Assembly: GCA_004794785.1 (NCBI GenBank)
Contig: SJOL01009991.1
Span: 68,395 to 132,394, forward strand
Length of the DNA stretch: 64,000 bases
Direction of reading: 5' to 3'
From: Opisthorchis felineus
Taxonomy: Eukaryota > Platyhelminthes > Trematoda > Opisthorchiida > Opisthorchiidae
Positions 24,501-36,500 of this stretch are shown piece after piece. The translations under genes and the position numbers were made by a program. How positions within the stretch are numbered: the first letter of the stretch is position 1; the number at the start of each line of letters is the position of its first letter. The notes under the pieces were generated by a model. It was not told where the DNA came from and did no database searches. It saw only the letters and a program-made list of their open reading frames with translations.

Positions 24501-27500
24501 AGCCCTGATCTGTCTGTCTTATTTGGATCTGCGTCATCATATGACCCGGAGGAACTGATTTTAACCACACTGTGTCCGCTAATGCCTTGTAAAAACATTG
24601 ATCGCTAAATATCTACCGGGATCGGACGTCAGCATGCATGCTGCGAGTTTCCCGTTCCTGGCTTTGAACCAACGTGTAGCCACTCTGTTTACCCTTAGTG
24701 CATACTGTGAGGATGTTAGGCCAGACAACCCATACTGTCAATTTACTAGCTTTGAGACAGAAAATGAAATACATCACATGCCTCAATCGTCAGACGTCCC
24801 TATAGGGAAGTTGGCTGTATCCTGATTTCAACCTTTGGTCGTAACTCTTGATCTATAATTCCGCTTAACGATGCAGGTTTTCACATGGGCTTAACTTGGG
24901 TCTTAAAGTTTTCCGTACAATAATTTCCCTGATTCTCCAATTCTTACTTGGCTGGTAGTTTCTGGTCCTGCCACTTTGGATACTCACCAATGTTTGTCGG
25001 TGTTACCTTTGTGGTTGTTGATGTTAGTGATGATAATGAGGTGAGTGACGATGAGTCTGTGTCGTAGTAGGGTTTGAATAATGTTGAGAGTGATGTGAAA
25101 ATATGATCCCTTACGGTGCTGGATTAGCTGGTATCACATGGAGGCTATTTTCTAACCGCCCTGTCTGTGTTTGGGGCTTCTCTGGTCATTCTTAGAATCT
25201 GCTTGATTCAGGGTAGTTATCGATATATTCACTTTTTGCTTGTTACAGTGTGTCCATGATAGATTTGCTAATATCAATATGATTACTTTTCTATCCTAGG
25301 CTGCACGTATCGACGGATTCTCTGGAGTTATCACAGCTTTAGGAAATATTCTCATACGAGGTGATCTGCTGGTGGCTTCTACGTCTCGCGAACAACTTCT
25401 GGAAACGGTGGCAGGTTACAAGGTTGCTCTTCAGGAATATGCAAATGCTATTGGTTATCCTGCTCCCCACTCAACCAGCTCCAAACGAACCCCGCCTCCT
25501 TCAAATATATCGACACCATCTAATCCTTTGGCTTCTGCAGATCATTCCGTGCCTGTTTCAGTTCTCCCTCATCAAACGAGTTCAACCATTTCACCTCACT
25601 CTAGTGAACCTGTGGTTATCTCCGAACCAGCTGGTTTGTATACGGGCAACTTGAAGTTTGTTGAATGCCGTCTTTTCCTGTTTGAACAAATGTTGGTCGT
25701 TACGGAGGAGGTCAAGCCCAAGCGACGTGTCACGTCTGATACCTTTGCCCAGTCCACTTACCAATTCCGTGCGGCTATCAACGTTAATAAAATGCGTTAT
25801 GAAGTGAGCTGCAGTTTTCAGACGTGATTTTTCCCTCTGTATGGCTGCGTTCAGTTCCCTCTTCCAGACTATTCCCGTAGAAATCATCTCCTGGACATGA
25901 GGTGCTATTTAGGCAACTTGGTAACCCATTTTTCCTACTACTATCATTTGCGCTTCTCTTAGGTTAGCATGTGTAACGACTGCTTCCTGTTGACTGTTCG
26001 ATCTTTTGATGATAACACCTAGGCCGTGATCATGCCTGTCTATGTGCTCATCATAAACACTTTGGAGACCCTAATTTTATGTATGTTTGAGACAGACACC
26101 GATGCTGAAAGTGACTTTCCATGAACACAATCTTGATGGCCAAAAGAAATCTAACTAACTAACTGACCGTAGTATGCTGTGTGTCTTTGGGACTTAGATT
26201 CCTAGGAATACAGGTCTGTGGTATCCGAAACGGAAGCCGTCCCTTTAACTCATTAAATGCCCCCACCCCCAATGTCAAACCTATAGCAGTTCTACGAGTG
26301 GCCATACACGCGAAACATACACCTCGGTAATACTAGCCGTCGACATAAGTGCACCTTGGGTGTATCTAACTGGTCTTGTGGGTTGCCAGTCCATTCTCTA
26401 TATACAGTGGGCCTCAAATGCTTCACGGGGATATCAGTTAGGCGTGTTGATAGTTTCAGAATCTTTGTCTTTTGTTCATCCTCCTCATCTGGTCCCATTT
26501 ATTCAAGTTTACACAAGGTTACAGACCTATGCGGCTCTATGTGCAGGCTAGTGTGAACTCTTTTGGTTGGATCTAGCATGCAGGCGCGCTGTTGACATTG
26601 CTCAGTGAGACGAGCAAATCCAGAGACAGATGCCAAGCAACCGTTTATTCATGCAGTGGTGACAATTTCACTATCGTTCGGGTGAATCCCTAGGTTTCTA
26701 GCAGCTTCAATTTCTCAGACATTTTTGTTTAACCTGGTTTCGGTCTTCATGGCATTTTATGTGTCGCTTCACTTGGTAACTTATTGTTTTAAAACACGTT
26801 GGTCCTGCAAGCGGTGCAGACCTTTGAAATTTTTCTGGGCAAGCTCTGTGAGGGAGGAACTGGACGAAGATGTGTCTAGTCTGTTCGTATTCATCCGGTT
26901 CTCACCCGCACGGCTATCGACGGATCCAAAAGACTCCCAAATGAAGCTAATAGCTGGAATCACGCGAATCTTAGAAATCTGTAGTTTCACGGGTTGTTCC
27001 ATGGCAGTATTTGTTTAGGCACGCGTAACCCATTCACACAATCTATTTGTGTTGTGACTTGCTGAACGGCTGTGCAACTCTGTGTCGGTCCTTCGCTTCC
27101 TGCTCCGCCCACTGTGGTACATCAAAAGGCACGGTAGCTTCAGACAGCCCTTTATGGAGACAAAGGAAGGTTATTACAACTGTATTTTTAGGGTAATCAC
27201 AGGATGTTCCACAAGGTTGTGCTAGAATCTCCGTGAGGGTGCGAGAAGCGTCGAGCTAAAGATGCTCGATCCAGATTGGCTGGCATTCTGACCCATCAGG
27301 GCATGCCTTCGTGTGGTCCGTAGCCCGCACGTGAGACATCCATCCAATTGATGTAATGTTCGGTTATAAGGGACGGCTGGCCTCCGGACAGTTTGGCCTG
27401 ATGACCCTGTGTCTATGTCTTTCATTTGACCGGCTCCACTCGATCCATGATTTGTAAGTTTAGATCCTCCCTCTCTTGATGAATTACTGATGTCTTTCTA

Positions 27501-30500
27501 TCTGGAAGCGCCGTCGGGTCAGATTATTTTCCATCAGCGCTATTTAAAGACGACGGTGCATTTTTAGGTTCTGCTTTAACTAGTATGTTTGAAATTATTT
27601 GGTGACCAGATGGCATTCCATCCATTGTCATGCCTCCATTCACTAGGGTACATGAGGTGATTTTTCCCTACACCATGGAGGTGTCAGCCTGACGCCTGTA
27701 ATACTGTGAACACTCTTCAATAGCCTAACCTCAGTACGTGCTGTACGGATTTTTTCTGTCTTAACGGCACATTGTCCGCAAACCCGACACGTGATAATCA
27801 AATAAACATACGAATGACAAAAACCATCACGGCATTTGGTCATCCTGAGAAAAGCGTCTGGAACAATCATTACCTACCCCTAGACACCAAGATCCGGCTG
27901 TTGTGCTATCTTCAGTAATGTGTGGCAGTGAGACGTGACACTGCAGACGACATGTTCGGGTTTTCAACCTATTTCATTTGCATTGCCTGTGATAAATCTG
28001 TTGGGTCAAATGGAATGAGAGAATCCCGAACACCGAAGTCCTCCGAAAAGTTAACACTGTTCAGTTCAATTCATTGCAATCCGAAACCAGCTCCACTGTG
28101 GTTAGTCTAATTGAAACGAATGGCCGAAACTCGCATCACAATGAAACTTGTCTAAGGACAGCTAGAGGACGGAATTCGATATCGGGGACTTCCGAGGTTC
28201 CGCTATTGAGACAGGTTTTAGGAACGTTTGGAACCCGTAACTTTCATTTTGGGTCTTGGTAGGTCCTGGTACTAGACAGAATGGCTATTCAGGCCGGTGT
28301 GTGAAATTTGGAGACGCGACGCGTTGCAATGCTAGAAAACAATCGAGCCATTTGGAACAGGTTGAATCTCCCTAAGGTAGCCTCGACCATCTAGACTTGC
28401 ACGAGATGCGGACTCACATGCTTCGGTAGGATCGGTCTTGTGGGTAACCAACGTACACGCTAGTCCACGTGCTAAACATAACCTTCTGGACTCAAAGTAA
28501 GTTCGTTCCATTTTCTGATGACTGCTCGCTGGAAGTTGTCATCCTAAAGATGGTAAAATCATCAACCGTATGGTTAATGGAATACCACCAGGTAGCTCCC
28601 GATAGCATATGAGTGGTGCTGTAGTGAGAGTGTTGCAGCAGTATGCTAAAACTTAGAGGACTTGACGCCGGTACCTCGATGGCAAACATGTAACTGGTGC
28701 TGACGTCATTGTTATACCATCATATTTAAGTCGACTAATGGCTTGCTACAAACTGAATGTTTACCCGCCGATCTTATTCCCTCGAGTTTACATAAGCTCC
28801 AAGGACCTGCGCGCCGCATAAGACGTCCGTGGCTTCCTACTGTATGCAGGCATCCACTGGTATGGCACCTGTGGAATCCGATTCAGATGTCGGTTATTCA
28901 TTGCTGCCAATGGTGATGATGACCATCACACGGGATTACATGTATTGGTGTTGAATGTACAGAAGCACTGAATATCTGGAGCATTCTGTTCAGACGAAGT
29001 GTAGTGGTCTATCTTACTCTTGTCAACGCTCCTTGAAGCACCAGGATACGAACACAACTTCAAGACCCCAGTGCGGAAAGTAGCTGATGCGGTTTCTTAC
29101 TTCGTCTGTCCCCGTCGATGAATTTTTATCGCGATAGGATATTTTAGAATCCTCAGAGAACGAAGTGCCGCACCAAGCCGTTCGTCCATTGTTTTGCTGA
29201 TTTTGTTCTTGCTGATCTAATTTCCTTGAAATCCGTTGTGAATGACGTAACGAGAATTCCGACCCTTAGTGTTCATACCCAGTCATAAATAACGGAACTC
29301 ATCATCTGTGTATCGCCCGTATTGATGTTGGATTACCTTTTCAAGTCAGGTAGCTCTAACCGGCCGCGGGCTGAAGCGAACAAAGTCATTTGAGGGCTAT
29401 AAATAGGATGAATTGTCGTTCGAAGCACTTCTCCAAGATCCCTGGATCAAGAGAACGTTTTCTATTTATTGACGTTGTTTTCCAAATCAGGGTGATCATC
29501 CTGTTCTCACCAGAGCCTAATGCTCCTCTGGAGTGGAGAAAAACACGAAGAAAGTAATAATGGTGACTTGAGTCTTCTTTACACTACTTATATGGAAGTT
29601 TTGTTTCCGTCAGCAAAGCTTTTAAGGGGATCATCCATCGCGATTGACTGGAAAGAACACATGATCCGAAATAGTTCAAGAATGTCTGCACTAACTGTTT
29701 CACCCACCAATTTTTGCCTCGCAGTCTCATTGGTACAACTGCAGTCTTCCGAATGGCCACACAAACGCAGATGCAGCTGCAGTGGATCACTTACTATCCA
29801 CCGGTTTCGCTCCAGATGATCTCCGGTTTGCTGTCCTTGACCAGACTCCCGGGCGTGGTGCAGTTTACGTCATTGACCCGATTACCAGTGCCAATCGGCA
29901 GGCCTGGGTTGTACAACTCCGTGACATCCAACGAATGCAACAAGAATTCCTACTGGCGCTCCAGGATCCACGAAGATTCAACACGGGAAATCGTGATGAT
30001 AACTGGGGTAAGCACCAGGTGTTTGAATCTTCTCGTTCTCATCCGAATTTACCAGTGTTCAAAAGTTTGCCTCGGTTACACTGATGTCGTCACTTTCCCT
30101 CCATAGGATTCCCCTTTGAAGGGAGCGTTTTTGTTACTGGATGGCATTCATTCAATACTCTTGTACGATCCCACCGTTGACTTTCGTATATGTTATTATA
30201 ACTATCAAATCTTGTAGACCCTGTCCGAGAAAATGAATGCGCTTTTCACGTAGCTCATAGTTTTGGTGTTTAGCTCAATGAATAATCTAGTAACTGAGGT
30301 TTGGTTCAATAGCCATCACAGGTAATGTATGATTCCGTAATGCATGATGCATAACCATAATTGCGTATCGATGTTTAACTCCCGAACGCTACTGCTACCC
30401 CACTGAACTGTTTAACTTCAGCAGGCGGTGCGTGAATCCGTGACCAGCAAACCGGATTTCATCATGGTAGGAGGTACATTGACCGCGTCTTCACGTCACA

Positions 30501-33500
30501 TAAAGTACTTGAGCTGCGCCACATAACACGGATTGACGATGGCGGTTTCCCATCTAATGGGCCTGCGAATCGCAATCTATAGAGAGGTCATTTTTTCCAA
30601 ATATTCTTGGAAAAACGGGGATCTCCGTGAGGTTTGTGAATATAGTTCACGTTCTTCATTTCCACGCGTTTGATCATGTAGAGGATTCAAACGTTTCCTT
30701 TCAAATGGTGGGATCTGTCAAACCTGTCACCTTTCTCCCTCCTGTTCACTTTTGACGTTAACATCACGGAATGCGCACCTCAAGGAACTCCGAACCTTGG
30801 TATCGAAATCATATCTGAATAAAGCCTGCTGGACTACGCCTACGAAATTTTATTGTTACCTGGCAAGTTTAGCCTCTTGTTTCGTCGTTTGTTTTTCATC
30901 TCAAAAGTGCAACATCTTCAGGATTTTCAACCCTCACTGCCTAGCTCTACGGGAAGGATAGCTCTAATCCGCTGACCAGTATACACATCTTCACAGTCTC
31001 GTAAACCGTGATCGTACTGTGAAGTCGGCCCATGTTGTCTAAAGCGCCGCAACATTTGCCGACTTACGTCATCTGCGATATCGGGAAAGATTTTCACTGA
31101 AGTTAAAGAGTTCCGTTTACAAGGCAACAGTAAAATGTCCTACTTTGTGGTTAAGAAACTTGGCCTCTCCGTTCCGCAGACCTCCAACATCTTCAAAGTT
31201 TTATCATCGGTGCTTTTGTAGCGTGGTAGCTCTTAGCCGGCTGGAGTGTGTCCGCAACGAAGTGTTTCTTAAACGAGTACTTAGTAATGACCCCGGTCTC
31301 TTGAGCAACGAATGAAGCTGATCAGATTAAGGTGGTTGGAGTATGCACTGTACATGTCCGACCAGCGTCCACCAAATTAGCCCCGGGTCCCCCGGTGGAT
31401 GACAAACCTGTTTCGAAACCCACGTTGTCGCATTCAAACTGGCTGACAGCCCATGTCTTGGGGTTGCAAGAATGTTTCATCAATAAAGTCATAGAAGAAA
31501 AACTTTTACTCACTCAGATCTCTTGTTCGCCAAAGGTTCGAAGGGTCTGACCATGATATGGTAACGCGAATTGTAACCCAAGCGGAGTGCCGTGAGATTT
31601 TCATACCTCCCTGTTTTGGGTTCTGCGTGATTCTGCTGGAAACACCATAGGGAATGGCAAGTAACAGGTCCTAGTGGACAGTCTGTTTTCATTTCCTACC
31701 CAGACTGCTTGCCTAACGTTCGTCTTTCGTTGTATAGTGTGTTCGTATTGGGTGAGCTTCGCGAAGATCCTGAGCTCTCACAGCGACATGATGCTCATTG
31801 CTATTCGGGGCCGTCGAACCCTTGATCTTTATCTCTAAGTGCATGAGGTTTTCTGAAGTGATTCGGTACTCGTCCCTGTTTTCCCGCCATCCGCCAGGAC
31901 CTTTTTACGCCATCATAGCAAGGCAGTTATGCACAAATGTTCACCACTAAATTGCAGTCAAGTATATCCTAAAGTTAAAGTTTAGGCAGTGGCTTGTATA
32001 AGAAGCGATCCTCTTGTGCCTTCATGGCAGTTTCTCTCAGTAAAGTGCCCACGCAACCATCGTATCTCCACGGATTAGACCCATCACCGAGGTGACGGTT
32101 TGTGCACCTTTGCAATTATTTGAGCTATACTGGATGATACGCATGCAGTATCCACACAGCCTCTCCTACCAGGTCAGAAAGTAGATAGATGTCTGATGAA
32201 TACAGACTCCTGGCCCTCCAGGTTAGAAGTTGGAACAAGTGTGGCAGACTGTTCCATAAAAGTTGGTTATCTTACGCCGATCACCGCTACCTTGCGGTCA
32301 GGTTTTTGCGCCAAGGGCTGTGGCCTGGTGATATCAGCCAGCTCGTCCTATTCGCTGCGTACAACACAGCTGACAAGCAATAAAATACGACTCATTATTG
32401 TTTTCTAACACCTCTTTTGCTGAATCTGACTACCACATTTCCATAGAGCCCAGCTGTAGGCCCGTCATTCAGGCACCGAGGAAATGAATTCGTTGCATAC
32501 CATCACTCACATCTCTCCGTTCACTTCCAATGACCAGACGCCTGTACCCAGTTTTTATTGCAACGTTCAATTTCCCAAACCTTAAGCAAGCTGGCCAACA
32601 AGCTAATGTTGCGCTCATTTTCGGCACTCTATCGACAGTCGCTCGTTGCGCAGCCGAAAATGAAATACTGGATACAAGTACAGTAATTGAGCGTACATCT
32701 TCGCTCTCTAGGCGTTATCGACTGGGAAATTCAACTGACCGACCTCTCTCGGAGCTAAATACGCTGGATTTGGTATCATTCTCGGTATTCGGGCTGACGC
32801 TCCGTGTGCCGTTCGTCCGTCCATTTTCGTATGGTCTCGCACGTATACAAATACTAACCGCCCTTTGTTTATATACATAGATTAGACATGTAACAATTGC
32901 TAGGGAACTGGCAGATAGGTTGGCTGCGCTGCAACGGCGAATGATACTTCCCGGTTGTCCAAGCCGAAGTGGGGGGTTTGGTTGAGGTACCCCATATTGA
33001 GCCTTTGACTCAAAAGTTTGACCCACAAAGCAGTGGGCGGATGTAGGGTTTTGTTCAAGGACCCTTTCTCAAGCCTCTGACTCAAAAGTCTCAACCGCGA
33101 GGCAGAGACCGTTAGGGTTTTCTTGGGGGACCCTTCCAGGCTCCAATGACTCAATAGTCTGACCCACTTGGCTGCAGGGGGCCGGCCTGGCCCGCGGACA
33201 TAGGAATTAAGACATTACCGTCTCACTCCCAACAGGGCTGCACACATCAGGTATCTTTTGGACACCACCAGACTCTTCGATTTTAAAAGTATTTAGACCG
33301 TATTGAATAATGCGCCGGTGGTCATGGTCAGCCCTTGGGCGATCGGAGTGTGCGGTTTGGTGAACATCGGATGAGCAATGCTATGGTGCGCCAGATGGTT
33401 TTAGGAAAAAGGAACTCCCCACAATCGATGAATTGCTCGCGCTTCATAGGTTATACTGGTTAGGACATGTACTCCGCATACCAGAGGACCGTCTGCATCG

Positions 33501-36500
33501 CAGAGCTATTTCCGGCCAGTCCTGTGTTGAGTGGAACCGACCGAGAGGTGGACAGTGTATGACCTGGCCACGAAGTACGAAAACACTAACCAGTAAACTT
33601 AGTCCGGTCGACAACGTCCGCTTCCCTGGATGGGGCCCCCGGGACTCAACTCACCAATGGTTAATGACAGTGGCAGAACTGGCCCAATCGCGCAGTCAAT
33701 GTCGCTCTTGCATCAAGGCCCTCGCGTCCAATAGGTAGCTACCCAGGCATGCCATTGCCTCCACTTCTGGACTGTATGTCCCACGCTCTCCAACTCTGGT
33801 GATCGAAACTGTAGCGGCTGGAACCAATGTACTCGTGATGCATGGTTTGTAGCTGCTTAGGTGTGAAATTGAAAGCGAGTTTGTTCATAGCTCCGGCCTA
33901 TGTGCCAGTCAACTGTGGTACCGACTGCGTGAAATTTGCTGTTCTATCGAGGAACCAGCACCATACAGAGGTCACAGCTGGTCTTAGTCACTGCAAATTT
34001 CAATCCGCAAGTTGACTGCCTCAGTCCGTCCGATCCACAAATTACTTGCATGTTTAATTTGGACCTAAAGTATACTAGTAATGCTGTATGTCTTTTACAC
34101 TAGTTGTTCCACGGCAGTATTTGTATAAGCGTACAATCTATTCGGTAGTTGGTTTAGCCCGATGGCCTTGTACGTACATCTTTCATTCGGCCCGCTCAAC
34201 TCCAGCCATGGTCTGTGAGTGTAGCTCCTCCCTCACTTGAATTACTGTTACCTCTTTCTATCTTGAAACATTTCCTCTTCTTCTCCACCGTAGCTGTGGA
34301 CTTGGTGCTTCTGTGGTTCATCTTTATGGTTCGTCTTTCCGAAGGATTCTCTCCTTACACCATGTATATTTTCTTATGATGACAGCGTCTACAAAACTAG
34401 TGTAAAATTGTAGCCGTCGATTCTCGCCGTTTCATTGTTTTTGTGGCGATCTGAAACGTCTGCGAAAATGTAGACAAATGCAATTGTCTCCTCCGGAGAG
34501 ACGACCGGCGGAGACCGACCAGAAGTGTGAATCTTTTGATAATGGTGGCCTTTTCTGAGCGTGATTTCTCCACAGCGAGACAATTATAACAACTTAAGAG
34601 GATGAAGTACAGCCATGTTGTTAGGGTTTCATTCGTACTGGTGAGTGTTATACTTATTCGTCCCACCTAGTAGGGGACATCTACTACCAGACGACACGGT
34701 CGGTTGCTGAGTAGTTTTAGTCTTACCACACACATCCGCTACTCATCAACCAAATTGCTTATGCCTGCCTCTCTGGGTGTAATGTTCCTGAGCAATTCTG
34801 GGAAGTTAGACAACGGGACTGTTTAGATAGATATCACCTGCTTCCGCCACCACGGTTGTCTTTGTCCGACTAAGCGGTTTGCTCTCATTATTCCCTCTCC
34901 TATTCAGGTGTAGATTTGGACACCTCGGATGGGCATTCTTCGCGTCACGAGTCCCAGGCTCCTGTGGTTTCCGTTCACAACGATCAGCCCGCCGCTGTTG
35001 CACAATCACAACCTCAAAGGCAGCGCAAATGGCCCAGTTTTACTGTTAAACGTCCTGCTCGTATAGGTTCGGCCTCATCACCAAGCGCTGGACCGAAAGA
35101 TGCCAACAGCCCTATTATCAAGCCCACTGGTTCGTCTATGCCTGAATCGTCAAATGATAGAACGGCTAGTTTGGCTCGCTCGTTGTCGGCTGAACGCAGG
35201 ACGTTCGTCCGAACCAAATTGGACATGGGAACGAGTGTATCAGATTCCAAGTTCTTAGACAATCCAGACTCTTCTGCAACGGAGTACCGAAAATCCTCTT
35301 TGAGTGCGAGCAGTTCGATCAAGATCTCACACGAAATCCGAGTGAGTCTGCCTCCATTTTTTTTAGCAACTACCTTTTACCGCTGTCGAGCAAATGTCGA
35401 TCTTGATTAAAAGATGTTGACTCTCGACTCGATCACACTAGGTTTCTGCTCCTATTGGGGTTCATGAGGTGTGCCTAATTTGGGTCGGCCAAGTGACCGC
35501 AATTTAAGGGAATATCAATTAAAAAATACTTTATCCAATAAATCTCTGTGTTGTTTAATCGCATCAGTAATGCAGCTTAAAAAATCGTTCAGCTGTAGCA
35601 CCCTTTTGGTGCCTAACTTCCATGCCACCAGAAGGAAGCAAGAGGGCTGGGATACTGCCAGGTTGCCCAAGCCTAGACAGGGAAAGTTGAGATGCAGAGG
35701 TCGGGTTCGAATCACGAACCTTCCGATCATTAAATTCGCGCTCTAACCACTGAGCCATCTCGCCCCGCAAACTTTCATCTGTTAATATCGCACGACGCTT
35801 TGACTAGTGTTACTAATGAGAGTCTTAGACTATTGATCAGGCGGGCCAATATGCTGTGAACCACGTGTGAGGTTTAGCTGCATACGTAACGCGTGAGACA
35901 CTGCTTCTGCTAACACAACTGTTAGAGTAGCTGTTCACTTTGATTGCCTTTGGCGTTCCTAGCATTATAGCGAATGTGAAGTAAACGGTTTGGCAAAATG
36001 GGCGTAGTTTCTTACCAACCGTGGAACTCACGCGCCGCACTATATTACTGCCGTTCATGTGGGTTGGCTTTAACCGAACAGCTCCGCCGCAATTCCACTT
36101 CAGGCTTTGGTCATGACCTTTCAGCTTGGCTCCCGTACTACCGTGTCACTAATTAGGTTGAACCTATTATCGAATAAACTGCCATAGCCTGTGTGCTGCA
36201 CGGAACAGTCACTGGAAATAAATTCCCAAATATAAGACATGTACAAAATAACAGCAGGACGTCCGCTAACCCGTGTTTCTCTCGCCGGAAACACTCAGTG
36301 GTCTGAATGCATTTATTCTTGATCGATTTTAGTTTGCATTCCAGTCCCGCCTGCATCGTACAGAATCGCTTCACATTTCTTCCGTCGTGGTATTCGAATT
36401 TACCGTAACTATATGTAGACGGCACATGTGGCTGTACCTCAGTGTTAAGTATGTTAGTCTTCTACATGAGTAGACCTATTGGACGAATATTGTGGTAATC

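Larger units (their letters stand above)
12988..25299 (+). other. RhoGEF intron 1 (12.3 kb)
   Basis: Begins GTAAGT and ends with a TTTTCTATCCTAG acceptor. It is filled with mobile-element remnants: LINE B (13740-14765 and 19555-21370), LINE A (15728-17622), a Ty3/gypsy piece (18240-19010), tRNA-derived SINEs, and simple repeats. No exon between exons 1 and 2 is needed, since the DH C-terminus passes directly to the PH N-terminus in phase. Nothing is recognised at 12988-13739 or 22910-25299 except short simple repeats. Confidence 0.85.
25804..29724 (+). other. RhoGEF intron 2 (3.9 kb)
   Basis: GTGAGC donor and TTTTTGCCTCGCAG acceptor. Holds repeat D (26993-27510) and a LINE C tail (27850-28350). 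Nothing else is recognised; small ORFs are chance. Confidence 0.85.
30008..34907 (+). other. RhoGEF intron 3 (4.9 kb)
   Basis: GTAAGC donor, TTCCCTCTCCTATTCAG acceptor. Contains the rearranged LINE A (32880-33880) and repeat D (34100-34275). Nothing recognised at 30008-32879. Confidence 0.85.

Noticed and set aside
25361..25654. 97-codon frame within exon 2 in a second reading frame
   Set aside because: Shadow of the RhoGEF PH exon; the other frame carries the PH motifs and matching splice phases.
28500..28540. Hammerhead ribozyme cores, CTGATGA at several positions including 10325, 28505 and 43046
   Set aside because: Hammerheads are known from flatworm repeats, but none of these sites is followed by a stem and GAAA at the required spacing.
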